This document shows, in pieces, positions 31,605 through 42,722 of a stretch of 43,744 bases of DNA. The translations under genes and the position numbers were made by a program. The first letter of the stretch is position 1. Each line of letters starts with the position of its first letter. This stretch comes from Ectocarpus siliculosus (lineage: Eukaryota > Sar > Phaeophyceae > Ectocarpales > Ectocarpaceae), in the NCBI GenBank assembly GCA_000310025.1, contig FN649727.1, positions 4,734,595-4,778,338 on the forward strand, given 5' to 3'. Below the pieces are notes generated by a model, which was not told the DNA's origin, did no database searches, and saw nothing but the letters and a program-made list of their open reading frames with translations.

Positions 31605-33579
31605 TCCCGGTCTTCTGCTTTTTCTTTTTTTTTTGTCATGGCCGGCTTGTGGAACCGCCTGCCTCTTGTCTCTCGAAAGAGGTGTTGTTTTGAGGCTGCT
31701 GCGCTTGCGTTGTGCATAAGCGTGACTAAACCTGTCTGTCTGCGCTTCCGCAGCAGCAGTCTAAAGTCAACATTGCTGGCCTTTGATTGTTGTTTCTCAC
31801 CTTTCCTGCGTTTCTGTTCGTAAAGATCGGACGTCGTGAAATGAGATCGCGGAGAGATTGGGATAGGGGAGAGGCCTCCGCTTGTACTTGAACCTTTTTC
31901 GAATTCGTGTACGTATATCGTACTCTCTTATTGCTGGGACTCCTTTTATGATACGGTATTTTAAAAATGTCTGCTGCGGGCGGCGGCAAAGTCTTTTGGA
32001 CCGCTTGCGCGTCGCCGACAAACGTGCTGTGCCAAGAGAGAAGAGGGGAACAACACCCCCAAAGTTTTTGTGTGTGAAGTACGTTAAGTTGCCCGTTGCA
32101 TTCGCCGGGGATGGATTGCTATCAGAGGAAGGCGCGGTTCGGCCGTTCCGTTTTTTTTCCAAGGTCGTCTAGAGATGGATTTTGTTTCATGATTGTTTTT
32201 TGAAACCTCGATTGATTGTAGTACGCGTGATACGATTGTGTGGCAAGGCCGGGGTGACGTCTATTTTTTCACTGTGCATTTTGGGGAAAAGCGAAGCTTT
32301 TCGTCTGTGTCACGCGTTGTTGGTAGCCATGCCATAAGTTCCTACTTGTGTTTTCGGTGACTGATGTCGCCGTATGCTGGGTTTGCGAACGCGCATTTTT
32401 GTCCCCGACAACAATTCAGTGTCTAAAATCGAAGCAACGTGGTTTGTCATTTTCAATGCGTGATAGACAGCGGTACACAACTTTCAGAAGCACGTGCTAA
32501 CGGCGGTAGTCTGTAGGTTTGCCAAAACGTGAAGTAACGTGTACCCTGTTTCTTGACAATGTAAAGATTGGTATTCGCGTAAGTCTTCCCAGTCGCCCGT
32601 GGTTCAGTTTCTACAGCCCGTGAACCCTCTGACTTCAAGGTTTCGCATCTCTCCCGGTGGTAAAACCGCATTATTTTGAAGTAGAAGGCGCTCGTAGCAA
32701 GGAAACTAGCCTACGACAGCAGTATTGAGAAACGTCGATTTCAGGGTCCGAGGCTCACTTTTGCATTTCTTCTGATCATTTCGTCGCCACCGTTGAAGGC
32801 TACCATTTTTAAGTAGGATGTGTGCAAGTCCACGACGACTGCTGTGTGCTGTGTAAATTCTTCTCTTTCGGAAAATGTGAGGCAGGTTTTCTTCTGAACA
32901 GACTTTCAATAGTCAAGTTTGATTTTGTAAGCTGAATTTCGTTTGAGGTATGCGTACTAGTTTCTATGGTGCGGGCGCGTTCTGTTGTATAGTCTACTCT
33001 GTAGTCGCCGCTCAACAGCAGCAACGGTAGGTAGTACATACATTAGATGTTTACCTGTGTTTCACCTTCCCCGGGTGGGATAATGCCGGAAGGTGTAGAC
33101 TGGCGCATTGAACAGACGGGACGAAAACGCCCATCAGAACGCACTTTTGAACATCCTGCTAAGCAACTCGGCATTGCAACAGCATCTGCTGCTGCTGCTG
33201 CCGCTGAATACTGCGATACTTGCTCTACTGCTGAGCACTACAATACACATCCGGCTAGCAGTTCCACCGCCGGATTTCTTTCTCCTGTACATGGTCTGGA
33301 TATCGAGCACATCTCAGCGAACGGCAGCACCAAGGACTGCAGCTTCCACGCGCTTACAGCCCCCGCATATTGCACCGTCGTATACGTACATGACATGGTT
33401 TGTGCCACCACCGATCCTCTCGGGCAAAGATAATAGAGCCAGTTTTCGCCGGACTGTAAAGCGAGCTACACCGGGGGGGGTAAGGGAATGCTCGTCGGGG
33501 CCCCTAGCTGGGTGCCCGCAGCAGTGCCGGCCGGTGCCTCTCTGTGTGCTTGCAATCTATCACAAGCAGCAGCCAGACC
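31605..33579. other. Intergenic region between the TspO-like and glycosyltransferase genes
   Basis: AT-richer than the genes. Holds the 3' UTR of the first gene and the promoter and leader of the second. Frames such as the one at 33108-33818 are Leu/Ser/Thr-rich and run into the glycosyltransferase gene out of frame; none is recognisable. No repeat of note was seen. Confidence 0.6.
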
Positions 33580-36500
33580 ATGCGACGACACCGGTTGGCG
33601 TCGGCGTCACCACCATGGATGAGCCCCTTCTTTTCCTCGTGGAAGTCGTTGGTCTTGACATGCCTGGCGCTGTCCCAGGTAATCACCATCTATCTTCTCC
33701 TGCGCATCGCGGGCAACGGCGGCAGAGACGAACAACCGCAGCACCCTGTTTACACAGAAGGTGTCGACCCCGACTACCACGATCGCTCTGCAGGGCCAAT
33801 TCCGCCGAGCACTCGTAAATCTCTGCGCCGCGTGCTTTCCGTTGCGGGAAGCAGCGCTTCCTCAACAGCAGCAGCAGCAGCAGCAGCACCGAGAGCATGC
33901 GTGCCGCGGACAATTTCTCCAGGGGTGTGCTCAGACGAGGAGAGAGGAGTGCGGCGGCCGGAGCAGAACAAGCGCGAGACGTGCGTCTTCGAGCTGGACA
34001 AGACGGAGGTGGTGTTTGGGGTGTGGCACAGCCTGGCAACAGAGGGGAGGCTGCAGCCCCTGCTGGAGACGTGGGGAAGGCGGGCCCAGGTGGTGCTGCT
34101 GGCCTCGTCGGTCGGCGTGCGGGAGAGCAAGCTGTTTCGGGAAGGGGTGCCCGGATCGCGGCCACACTTGCTTGGTGAGGAGAGTCTGCCGTTCCCATGT
34201 TGTAGCAGCCATACTTGTACCCGCTGCTGCCTGCTGCTGTAGCATGTCGACATGGCATCCGCGTTGTAGTCTACAGCCTGTAGTTTATGTGTGTAGAGGT
34301 GTCGTGCAAGAATGTTTGCGAGCAAGATGGGGGGCGCGAGGAGGGGGGCGTCGATGGGCTGCCCGAAAACGTTCCTGTGATATGCCTCCCTCTACACGTG
34401 TAGAAGTAGACGCGGATATTTCAGTGGCGTTTTCTCTCCACTCTTGGGATTGATCGTACAGCAGTAAATTCAGCTTCAGTAGAAGTTGATTAGATTACAG
34501 CGGTTTGCCTGTCGTCAACTTGCGGTTTATCATACACGCCCCACGAATGAATCTCCGCCCTCGTCAACACACCTGGCTCGCGGTCAGATACCGGCATCGA
34601 GCAAGACGACTACTTCAGCACGCTGGGCAAGGCCTTCGTCGGCCTGCGCCTAATGCTGGATGCCTACCCTACGAAGAAGTGGTTCGTCGTCCTCGGTGAT
34701 GACAACTACGTGCTCCTGGACAACTACATCAACGCCCTCTCGGCCTTCGACCCAGAAGAGCCGTTAGCTCTCTCGCGCATGGTTCACAGGAACAAGTTCG
34801 GCTGCAAGGTGCGTGTTCATGTTGGTGTTTCAGGGTTGAAAGCAATGTCCATACCGGATTGACATGCAGAAGAACGGGGCGTGAACAGTTATTGTCGGCC
34901 GTTACTCACCCCCCCGCCCCCGGTTCTACAAAGACGCAAGCAAACGATACGTGCAATTGCAGCTCGACGTTGAAATGCAGGGTGGTCGTGGACGTTAAGG
35001 GACCAAGTCTATTCAGCCCCGATAGGCGACAAACCGGACGTGTGTCCTATACGTTTGTCATTCTTCCGCCGCTCTCTGCACCTTGCGAGAGCGTATTCTG
35101 AAAGCCTACAGGGCGTGGCCTACAGGAACAACTTGCAGCAAGGGCAGCCTGTCGCGTGCAAGCTGTTGACTGGTCGCTCGGCATCGCATTCCGTGTTCCG
35201 GCGTGATCATCGCGTATCAACAAAACACCGTTTGTCTTGTTGCCACCCGGAACACGACCACAAAATCAGGTCGCCGGGGGCGCGAGCGTCATCACGAGCC
35301 GAGCCATGACCCGACAGCTCTCGCCGCACCTCGAGCCGTGGTATCAAGGCATCGTGGAGCGCTCCGGCGGCGACGTCAACAAGGCAACCGAAGAGGACAA
35401 GTTCCACGACATCGCCTTCCAGAAGTGAGTCGTGGAAGGAGAAGGAAGAAAGGCAGGCAGATAGAGGGAGAATGCACGACATGAGAACGGCACCGGCATG
35501 AGAAATCCTGTTTCGCGTGTGCGTCCCTCTGTTTGCTGAAACACCTGGTACGCCTCTACCGCTTTTGTTCTAGTAGACGCACGCTAGATACGAGTTGTGC
35601 GTGCGCTTGTCCTGCAGTGATTGTATTTACAGCAGAGTACATCGACTGCGACTCGCCTGTATCTTCCTGCATGGCGTCATTCCACCATCGATGATGGGTC
35701 GTCGCCCCCTGCTATCGTCGGCGACGTCTATCATGCGACGCGAAACATAAGCCATTTCCTTACTGCACAGCTTTTAACCTGCTAGACACCTGGGCGCGCT
35801 GTTGCCACCCAACTCCCGACCAGGCTGGTGGAACACCTCGGTCACAGCTGGGTGCACCTCGACGAGCTCCCCCACGAGCCGCCGGGCTACTACTTCGACC
35901 CCCGCCTGGGGGTGTCAAGAGCGGTGGGCGGCGGCGGCGGTGGCGGCGGCGGCGGCGCGATGATTCCCGAGCGCTCGGCCCTCTTCCACTACGTGCCGGG
36001 GAAGTACATGCACTACCTGGACTTCGTGTCATGGCGGGCGTGCACTTGCGGCGACATGACCCCCGCGCAGACGGCCGAGGCTCTGTCCGAGGTCGCGATC
36101 GGAGTGTACTCGCCGACGCGCCGATTATCCAAGCTCGACGAGAAGCGCATCGAGGCGGCGTGGGGGAGGCCGGGGGGCGGCCTCCGTCAGCGCCGGATGC
36201 TGGCCGCGAGCGGGAGGGAGCACGCCGGGGTGAGGGGCGACCTGGCCCGGCTTCGCGAGCTGTCGGAGGCGTTCCCGGACGCCGGGTGGCTGCTGCTGCT
36301 GCCGGTGGAGCACTACCTCGTGGCCGCGAACCTCGCCGCCAGGATAAGAACTCTCGAAGCGGACAAGTCGCCGGGGAGGAGGGGGCTGCTGGTCTACGGG
36401 CCGCCCGGCAACGCCGCCGCGGCGGCCGCCGCCGCCGCCAAACGACAGATATTGGGGGATAATTTTACCGAGGAGGAGGAAAACGCCGAGGACTTGCCCG

Positions 36501-36922
36501 GGGAGGGTGCCCTCCTCATCGGCAAAGACCTTGTGGAGACAACGCTGTACTTCGGAGAAAGCCTGGCCGGAGGCGTCTTCCCGGCGAGACGGCAGCCCGG
36601 AGACCGGTTTCTTGTCGAGTGGGCGCGCACTCTGTCTGCCGTTACCGTGGTCCAGGACTCCGGGTTCGTCAGGCGGTTGCCGGCCGCCCCGGCGGGTGCG
36701 GGGGCTGGTGGCCCGGAGAAGGAGGAGGAGGAGGAGGAGCACGTCGTGGGCTGTCCTGCCACGTTTCCGATGGAGCCTGACTTGGCGGATCTCAAGCCGG
36801 AGTTCACCATGTCCGAGGGGGACGCGGTCATGGCTGTGACCGGCTTTTTGTTGAGGGCGTCCGCGGAGCGAACGAGCTGCACGCCCAAGCTGGAGATGGC
36901 GGAGATTGATGTGTACAATTAA
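33580..36922 (+). CDS. Fringe-like (GT31-type) type II membrane glycosyltransferase with long C-terminal extension
   Basis: Predicted Golgi enzyme that would transfer a sugar from a nucleotide donor. Exons: 33580-34174, 34588-34808, 35270-35424, 35824-36922; 689 residues, phases closing. The start at 33580 gives a short basic cytosolic end and a single membrane anchor at about residues 24-44 (SLVLTCLALSQVITIYLLL), then a Ser/Pro/Ala stem. Catalytic-domain landmarks: FGVWHS, KKWFVVLGDDNYVLLDN at about 228-244 (the place of the DDD motif, here GDDN), LSRMVHRNKFG, GGASVITSRAM at about 275-285, and EEDKFHDIAF followed by LGHSWVHLDELPHEPPGYYFDP, which matches the acidic motif and FH-P end of Fringe/C1GALT-type enzymes. 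Residues ~385-689 contain a CTCGD motif, an Ala run, acidic patches and no domain I recognise. A GGC-rich glycine tract (residues 359-369) interrupts the end of the fold. Acceptor sugar and substrate are unknown. Confidence 0.75.
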
Positions 36923-37090
36923 CTCCTCAAGCGAGGAGTATGTTATGCCCCGGGGATGTATTTTGTGTGTGTGTGTCCCCGCCTCCCGCAGACAGTTGGA
37001 GTATTTAATTGCAGCGTTGTGGTTGCCGTCGTGGGTTGTGGTTTTCGTTCTTCGCTCGGAGTATCATTGTATCGTCTTGTTGGTTTTGCG

Positions 37091-37150
37091 GGTGTTCCTG
37101 AAGGCTGTTGCATACATTTAGGTGTTCATGAAAGCTGTTGTATGGATTGA
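37091..37150 (+). repeat. 30-bp tandem duplication downstream of the glycosyltransferase
   Basis: Two adjacent 30-base units (37091-37120, 37121-37150), each beginning ggtgttc and holding gaa-gctgttg. They differ at about eight positions. Confidence 0.85.
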
Positions 37151-38300
37151 TTAGAGGTCTACGCAACTGGTGGGATGCCGTAACAGATACAAGCGCCCCC
37201 GGGTGTTTGGCTGTGTTGTTACAAACGCAAGGTCTCTCATGATCATAATCACAACGTTGCGCGGAAGACAATCGCGTCGGTCGGAGGATGAACAACGAAT
37301 GTCAGATATGTTCTAGGCGTTGTGATACCAACAGGCCAGAGGCACCCACCACCTACTACCTGTTACGTCATGGCCAAATTACAAATTACATCATGGCGAA
37401 ATTGCATCGCTTCTTCCTGCGAGTCCACACTCAAAACTCTGCATGCCCGCTGTCACGTGGTGTTGTGAGGACATGGATAACAGCGAGAGCCCCACCAACT
37501 ACTACTACAAATCTCAAACGTCCACCCATACTACTATGTCGATGTAATTAACTGGGTAAAAGAGATAGACACGCATCGTGTGCTTCCAGGGTCGAGAGGG
37601 ATAATCCGCTTTCCACAGACCCTTACTTACATTGGTGGACATTCTCAAGCATTTTGGACGCACACTTGGACGCACACTCGTGAGCTGCACACAAAGGAAG
37701 AGAGGTAAATAAGTAAATATAAGGCAAAAGAAGGAAGACACATTATGTTCGCGCGCAGAGTTCCTCTGACTGCTGTTCTTCGTAGGGTTTCAACAACAGA
37801 TGGTTCGGATTCTTTATTTACCGCGCGCCAGCCGCCGGTCCCCAGCCGCCGGCGAGTTGTGCAGCTCGCCGCAACAGGCAACAGGCAAGGCAGGTCACGC
37901 CGTCCGTCCTTGGAAGGCGGCTCCAAAGAACACACCGTCCTCTCGTTAAGAGAGACTGAGAGCCCCCTCGCGGGTGCAAGGTGAGGCTACCAGTGTTGCC
38001 AACAAAATTTGCTGAGGTACACACGTGATCGTCAGTTCTGAAAGTGGCAAATTGGGAAGTGCTTGTTGTCACGCCAAAACACACACAGCACCAGCAGCAG
38101 AAGCCTTTTAGCAGAGAGGCATCAGCTTGACACCGAAGGGGGACTAGAGCGAACAGGTGTTGGCGCTAGCTGTTGATGACGTTTACGTGCAGCCTTGGTA
38201 TGAGTTTGGCCGATTGCACCTTAGGTTCTTCGGTACAGCACCGATTCCATCCTCGCGATTATTCTCGCCCTGTTCTTTCGGTGCCGTGCTTTCTCTCTCT

Positions 38301-38303
<3 letters not shown>

Positions 38304-38348
<45 letters not shown>
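38304..38348 (+). repeat. (CAG)15 array
   Basis: Fifteen perfect CAG units directly following tttctctctcttgg, 166 bases upstream of the V-ATPase subunit a start codon. Confidence 0.97.
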
Positions 38349-38350
<2 letters not shown>

Positions 38351-38351
<1 letters not shown>

Positions 38352-38371
38352 TGGCATGTGCTCAGCAGTAG
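38351..38371 (+). other. Possible short upstream ORF (6 codons)
   Basis: ATG two bases after the CAG array opens a frame MACAQQ and stops at TAG. If transcribed in the leader of the V-ATPase gene it could reduce translation of the main frame. No transcript evidence is available. Confidence 0.3.
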
Positions 38372-38513
38372 CAGCGTGTGCTCAGCAGTAGCCGAGCTAC
38401 GGCAATGACTCAACACGCCGTTGCCACCACATCTCACAGCAGTTACGCTTGTGTGTTTCGTCCCTTGCCCTCTCTGTCTCTTGTGGCCGGACGAACACAG
38501 CAGCAGCAGAACC

Positions 38514-41500
38514 ATGGCGAGATGGTTTCGGTCAGAGGATATGGCTTATGTCTCTATCATCGTCAACGAGGACGCCGCGCACACGTGCATCTCGGACCTG
38601 GGGAAGCTCGGCATGATCCAGTTCACGGACCTCAACCCGGAGCTGACGGCCTTCCAGCGGAGATACGTGGCGTACATTAAGCGCATCGACGAGCTGGAGC
38701 GCAAGCTTGCCTTCTTCGGAGAGGAGGTGCGTCTCTCCACCGTTCTCGTTACCTATGGATTGTTGACAGATACCAGGTACAGCAGTAGAAGGCATACACG
38801 AAGCAGCACTTGTTACACGACCTTTGGCGGGTGTGCGGAGGTATGTATCACAAGTATTGCCAACAAGAACGGCTACAATAAGCCAACGACAAGTATGCAT
38901 TGCATAGCTCCGCATGCAACCGGCAAAGATGGTTTCAGCGACCACGAGCAAGCACAGGAGTAATCCATGACTACGAACGCACGGCGAATGTATTTATACT
39001 GGATGCGTGCAGAAGCGCACGATTGATAGAATGTGGAGTTGTTGCTGTGTACAAAGCAACCATTTTTTAACCCTTTTGAGTCTTCAGGCGTTCTGGCTGA
39101 TCATTGATTGATCATTTGCAAATGCTGGCGTAGTGGCAAGTCGTGGAGTTGCCACCCTGCAGCCCTTCGCGCTGTGTATTGGCAAGTCCATAGGTAGGGT
39201 GTGTCTAGATTATTAGCACCCGCGCTAACCGGCTGACCAATGAACAGACGTCAGTGACAGCGGGTATTATCAAGGTCTCGGGAATGGGGCCAATCAATGC
39301 CAAATCATGAATCTCTCACCGTATGTACATGTACATGAACGTGTGTGTGCATGCATACATACATACATACATACATACATACATACATACATACATACGT
39401 GTTCTTTCGCAGCACCACACATACACTCGCCCGGACGTAGCCACTTCAGCAAAGAGCAGAGGGCAGCAAAAGGGAGGGGTATTGCAAGCCCTGCCGAAGC
39501 CCAGATATCGAGGATATCCTAGAAATTTTCTCTTCTTTTGTTGAAAAAACAGCATTGGTATGCTGCATCTCCCAACAATTTGAAAATCGTTCCCAAGATC
39601 CAGCAGCCATTGTGTGAGAAGCTGCAAGAAACGCTACAATACTACTACTGCTGTAGACGAGTAAAACATATCAGCAACACATCCACACTCGTAGCGCCAC
39701 ACATACTACCCTCGCCCGAACCTAGGAAACCACGAGGTACAGGTGTGTGCTGGTGTGCTGGTGGATGTGCTTGTTGTTTGAAAAACACAGGAGTGCTAGA
39801 GAGCTGGCAGGGCACGTTTCGGGGGGGGACAGAGAACAGAGAAGTACAGAAATACAAATACCAGCTATGGGTCTTCACTGATCATTTTACCCTCTCTGGA
39901 CTGATCATTTACAATATGCCGGAAATAGACTAGTTGAGCCAGCTAGACGACTGATCATTTCAAAGTCTACACAGCTAACCTGCCCTACTGACCGCAGCGC
40001 GACCACCTATCAACCCTTCTACGACCCTGTCTGTGGCCACCACCCTGCCGCCGGCTTCCCTCATGGCCTACAGGTGGAGATAGCTGTTGCGTGTGCAGAA
40101 CTACGCTGGTGTCTTTCTCTGCACTTCTCTCTCTCCCGCTCGCTCTCGCTCTCATTATTTTTTTGGCGCAAAAAAAAATATCTGACAGTCCAGCCTAGAC
40201 CCACAGGGGTTAAATAACGTTTTTACATATCACTACGGCGCCTTGTGCCCCTATCTCGCTGCCCGCCGTTGCGCCCTCAGGCCGGCCTTGCCTTGCTGGT
40301 TTCAATTTTGACAATTTCATTTCCCCCCCCCCCGTGTAGAATCCAAAGCACTCAGCAAGGGTGCAGGTAGTGGGAGGGTTGTCCTCCGACTGTTACACCT
40401 CCACTGCTGTTCGACTCGAGAAAGAACCACGAGTATTAAAACCAAGTGGGATACGGGGTTCCAAGTACAGACATGTTGGATCTCGACTTCAGTCAATGCT
40501 GAAGAGCAATGTACTTGTTGATATCCACAGCCGCGATTTGCGGCCTTCATAGCAATTGTGTACCGTTGCAGACTGAATGGAGTTTCCTCGCGCTTCCGCC
40601 AGAGCACGGCTACGTTGATCTCCGCCTCGTGATCGTCGGCGAAAAGCACTGGTGTCCCCTTGCTAGTGCCTCCCGTCGCTTACCGAATTTTCCGTGTACA
40701 TGGCAGTACTGCTGTACGTGAATACGGACCCCGCTTTGTGTGTCTGCGGTGCTTACAGCTCCGTGCTGTGGCCTCTGTGTACCTGCACCATTTTCGTGCT
40801 GAGCGCGCGCCTCTGCACCACAGCAACACCTACTCAAGCTACAAGGGCTTTGCGCTCACGTCGATAAATTCCTGCTGCCACGGAACAAAACGTTTACATC
40901 CGACAACGACTAAATACTATACCGCCACAGCAACAACCACAGCAGTAAGCTCGACCCAAAACTTCAAGACAGCACAAGCCGCTGTGAGCAGCTTGACGCT
41001 AGCTGTATTCAAGACTACACTACTTACTTGTATTTATCACAGGTGAAGAAGTTCGACCTCAAGGTGGCCAGTGCGGGCACCGTCGAGTCGTTCGTGCAGT
41101 CGTCGTCGGCGCAGGGCGTGGGTAGCGGGGCCGAGGCGAAGAGCGTGCTGGGCGGGCAGGCCCTCCTGCAGAAGCTGGAGGCGGACCTGGAGGCGCTCGA
41201 GTCGCACCTGGTGGAGCTCAACACGTACAACGAGCGCCTCACGAGCGAGTACAACGAGAAGGTAAGCGAGGAAGTATGTGGTTGGTTCTGTGGTGACTGA
41301 TGGTGGTCTGTTCCGTTTGCTGATGATGTTGTCGTCATTGTGATGCCGTTGTCGTGTACTCTATCTGCCGCATCTGCTTGAGAAGTGGGGGGGGGGTGTT
41401 CATGCATGCAGGGTTCATAGACACATCGTCAAAGAGTGTGTTAAGAACCGGACCGTCAAGATTCAGGTTCTTGATGAGAAAACAAAACAGCAGCCCGCAC

Positions 41501-42722
41501 TGAGAAGGTCGAGAGATGCCGCAGATCTTTCGTTGTCTTTGCTGCGCGGTATGTGGTGTACTTGTTGTGGTTATGGTTGTAACTGCCTTGAAGTCGCACG
41601 TGCGTGGTACGGAGACCAGCTCCAAACGAGAAGGCCGGTTTGCTCGCCTATGTTTCCTCCATTTATTTTGTGCATACCCCCCTGTTCGGAACAAGGGGGT
41701 GCCGTGGGTGTTTCCGGTGTAGTAGTAGCGTAGTCGTCCGGCGTTTGTGGTCGTGCCAAAAGAGTTGAGAGGGGGCGACAAGAACAGGAGGGGGGTAACG
41801 CGTACTGCGGGGACCTACCTTACCAGGAGTACCACGATCCTAACGTAGCGAACAACAGTCTGGCTGGCTTTCCGGTACAGCCGTGTGTTACTTCATATTT
41901 CTGCTGCTGTTCTGCACAACACAGCAGCGCTTCAAGATTGTATCTGCCTTCTCCCGCCGCCCTGAACGTACATGTGTATCGAGCTTTTTCCTTCCGTCTC
42001 CTTTCCCTTTGTCCGACCCCGTCCTTTCCCTTTGTCCACGCTACGCGAAAACATCAGGTGGAACTCCAGGAAGTCCTGCTCAAGACCAAGGGGTTATTCG
42101 CAGCCGAGGTGACCTTTCAGCACCATCAACCCCCCCATTGCTGTTGTCGTCGTTGTCGTCGTCCTCGTGGTTTGTTGGTGTTGCACGGTGTTGGGTTTCG
42201 ATGGAGTACATTGTACAGCAGTAGACGGTAACCACGCTCGTTCCGAACCACTTGTGCTGCTTGGTGTAGTGCTGGGGGGCTAGGGCCACCCGTGGAATTG
42301 ATTTGATTTAACAAGATGCCATGCGTAGCGTCCCCAAACACTGCAATTCCAAAAAACAAAACACACACACACACGATTAAACTGTCTTCTGCGCTTCAAG
42401 ACGAAGTGCCTTGTTTTGGTAGACTCTGCCGTGCGACCCATTCTAACGAAAACGATGGCCGCAGTTCGTGTGGTTCTAAACTTGGAAAGGCGGACAGACC
42501 CCCGACTGCTGTGGCAGCGAATCTGTCTTTGCCCCACATTTACCCCCGTGGCCCCTTGTCACCCGTTACTGCGACCACGCCCCCCGCCCACCCTGCTGTA
42601 CCCGCATGCCCCCTTGCTGTGACCAGATGCCGCACATGCAAATCGAGGAGCAGTCGATGGGCGCACGCAGGTACCAGGACGTGGAGCGGGGGTCCGTTCA
42701 GGTCAGCGGGGGAGGAGTGCAG
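38514..42722 (+). CDS. ATP6V0A: V-type proton ATPase subunit a (116 kDa), N-terminal exons, 3' end outside window
   Basis: Membrane subunit of the Vo sector, forming the proton half-channels and, with its cytosolic N-terminal half, the stator contacts. Visible coding exons: 38514-38726, 41043-41261, 42058-42108, 42627-42722 (193 residues, phase 0 at each junction). The start MARWFRSEDMAYVSI follows aacc and matches the family N-terminus. Strong family blocks: EDAAHTCISDLGKLGMIQFTDLNPELTAFQRRYV and ELERKL in exon 1, then the long coiled-coil exon (LLQKLEADLEALESHLVELN, NERLTSEYNE) and LQEVLLKTKGLF. Exon 4 (HMQIEEQSMGARRYQDVE) is in the variable loop and less certain; a second donor at gttcag/gtcagc inside it is possible. 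The transmembrane half must lie beyond 43744. Intron 1 is long (2.3 kb). Confidence 0.92.
39353..39398 (+). repeat. (CATA)n microsatellite
   Basis: About eleven CATA units in intron 1 of the V-ATPase gene. Confidence 0.95.

Larger units (their letters stand above)
36923..38513. other. Intergenic region and V-ATPase subunit a leader
   Basis: Holds the glycosyltransferase 3' UTR (with a 30-bp duplication), a gene-poor middle part and a probable 5' UTR with two acceptor-like pyrimidine-AG sites (38305 and around 38500) upstream of the ATG at 38514. No recognisable protein is encoded on either strand. Confidence 0.55.

Noticed and set aside
33108-33818. 236-codon plus-strand frame
   Set aside because: Low-complexity Leu/Thr/Ser content. 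It overlaps, out of frame, the well-supported first exon of the glycosyltransferase.
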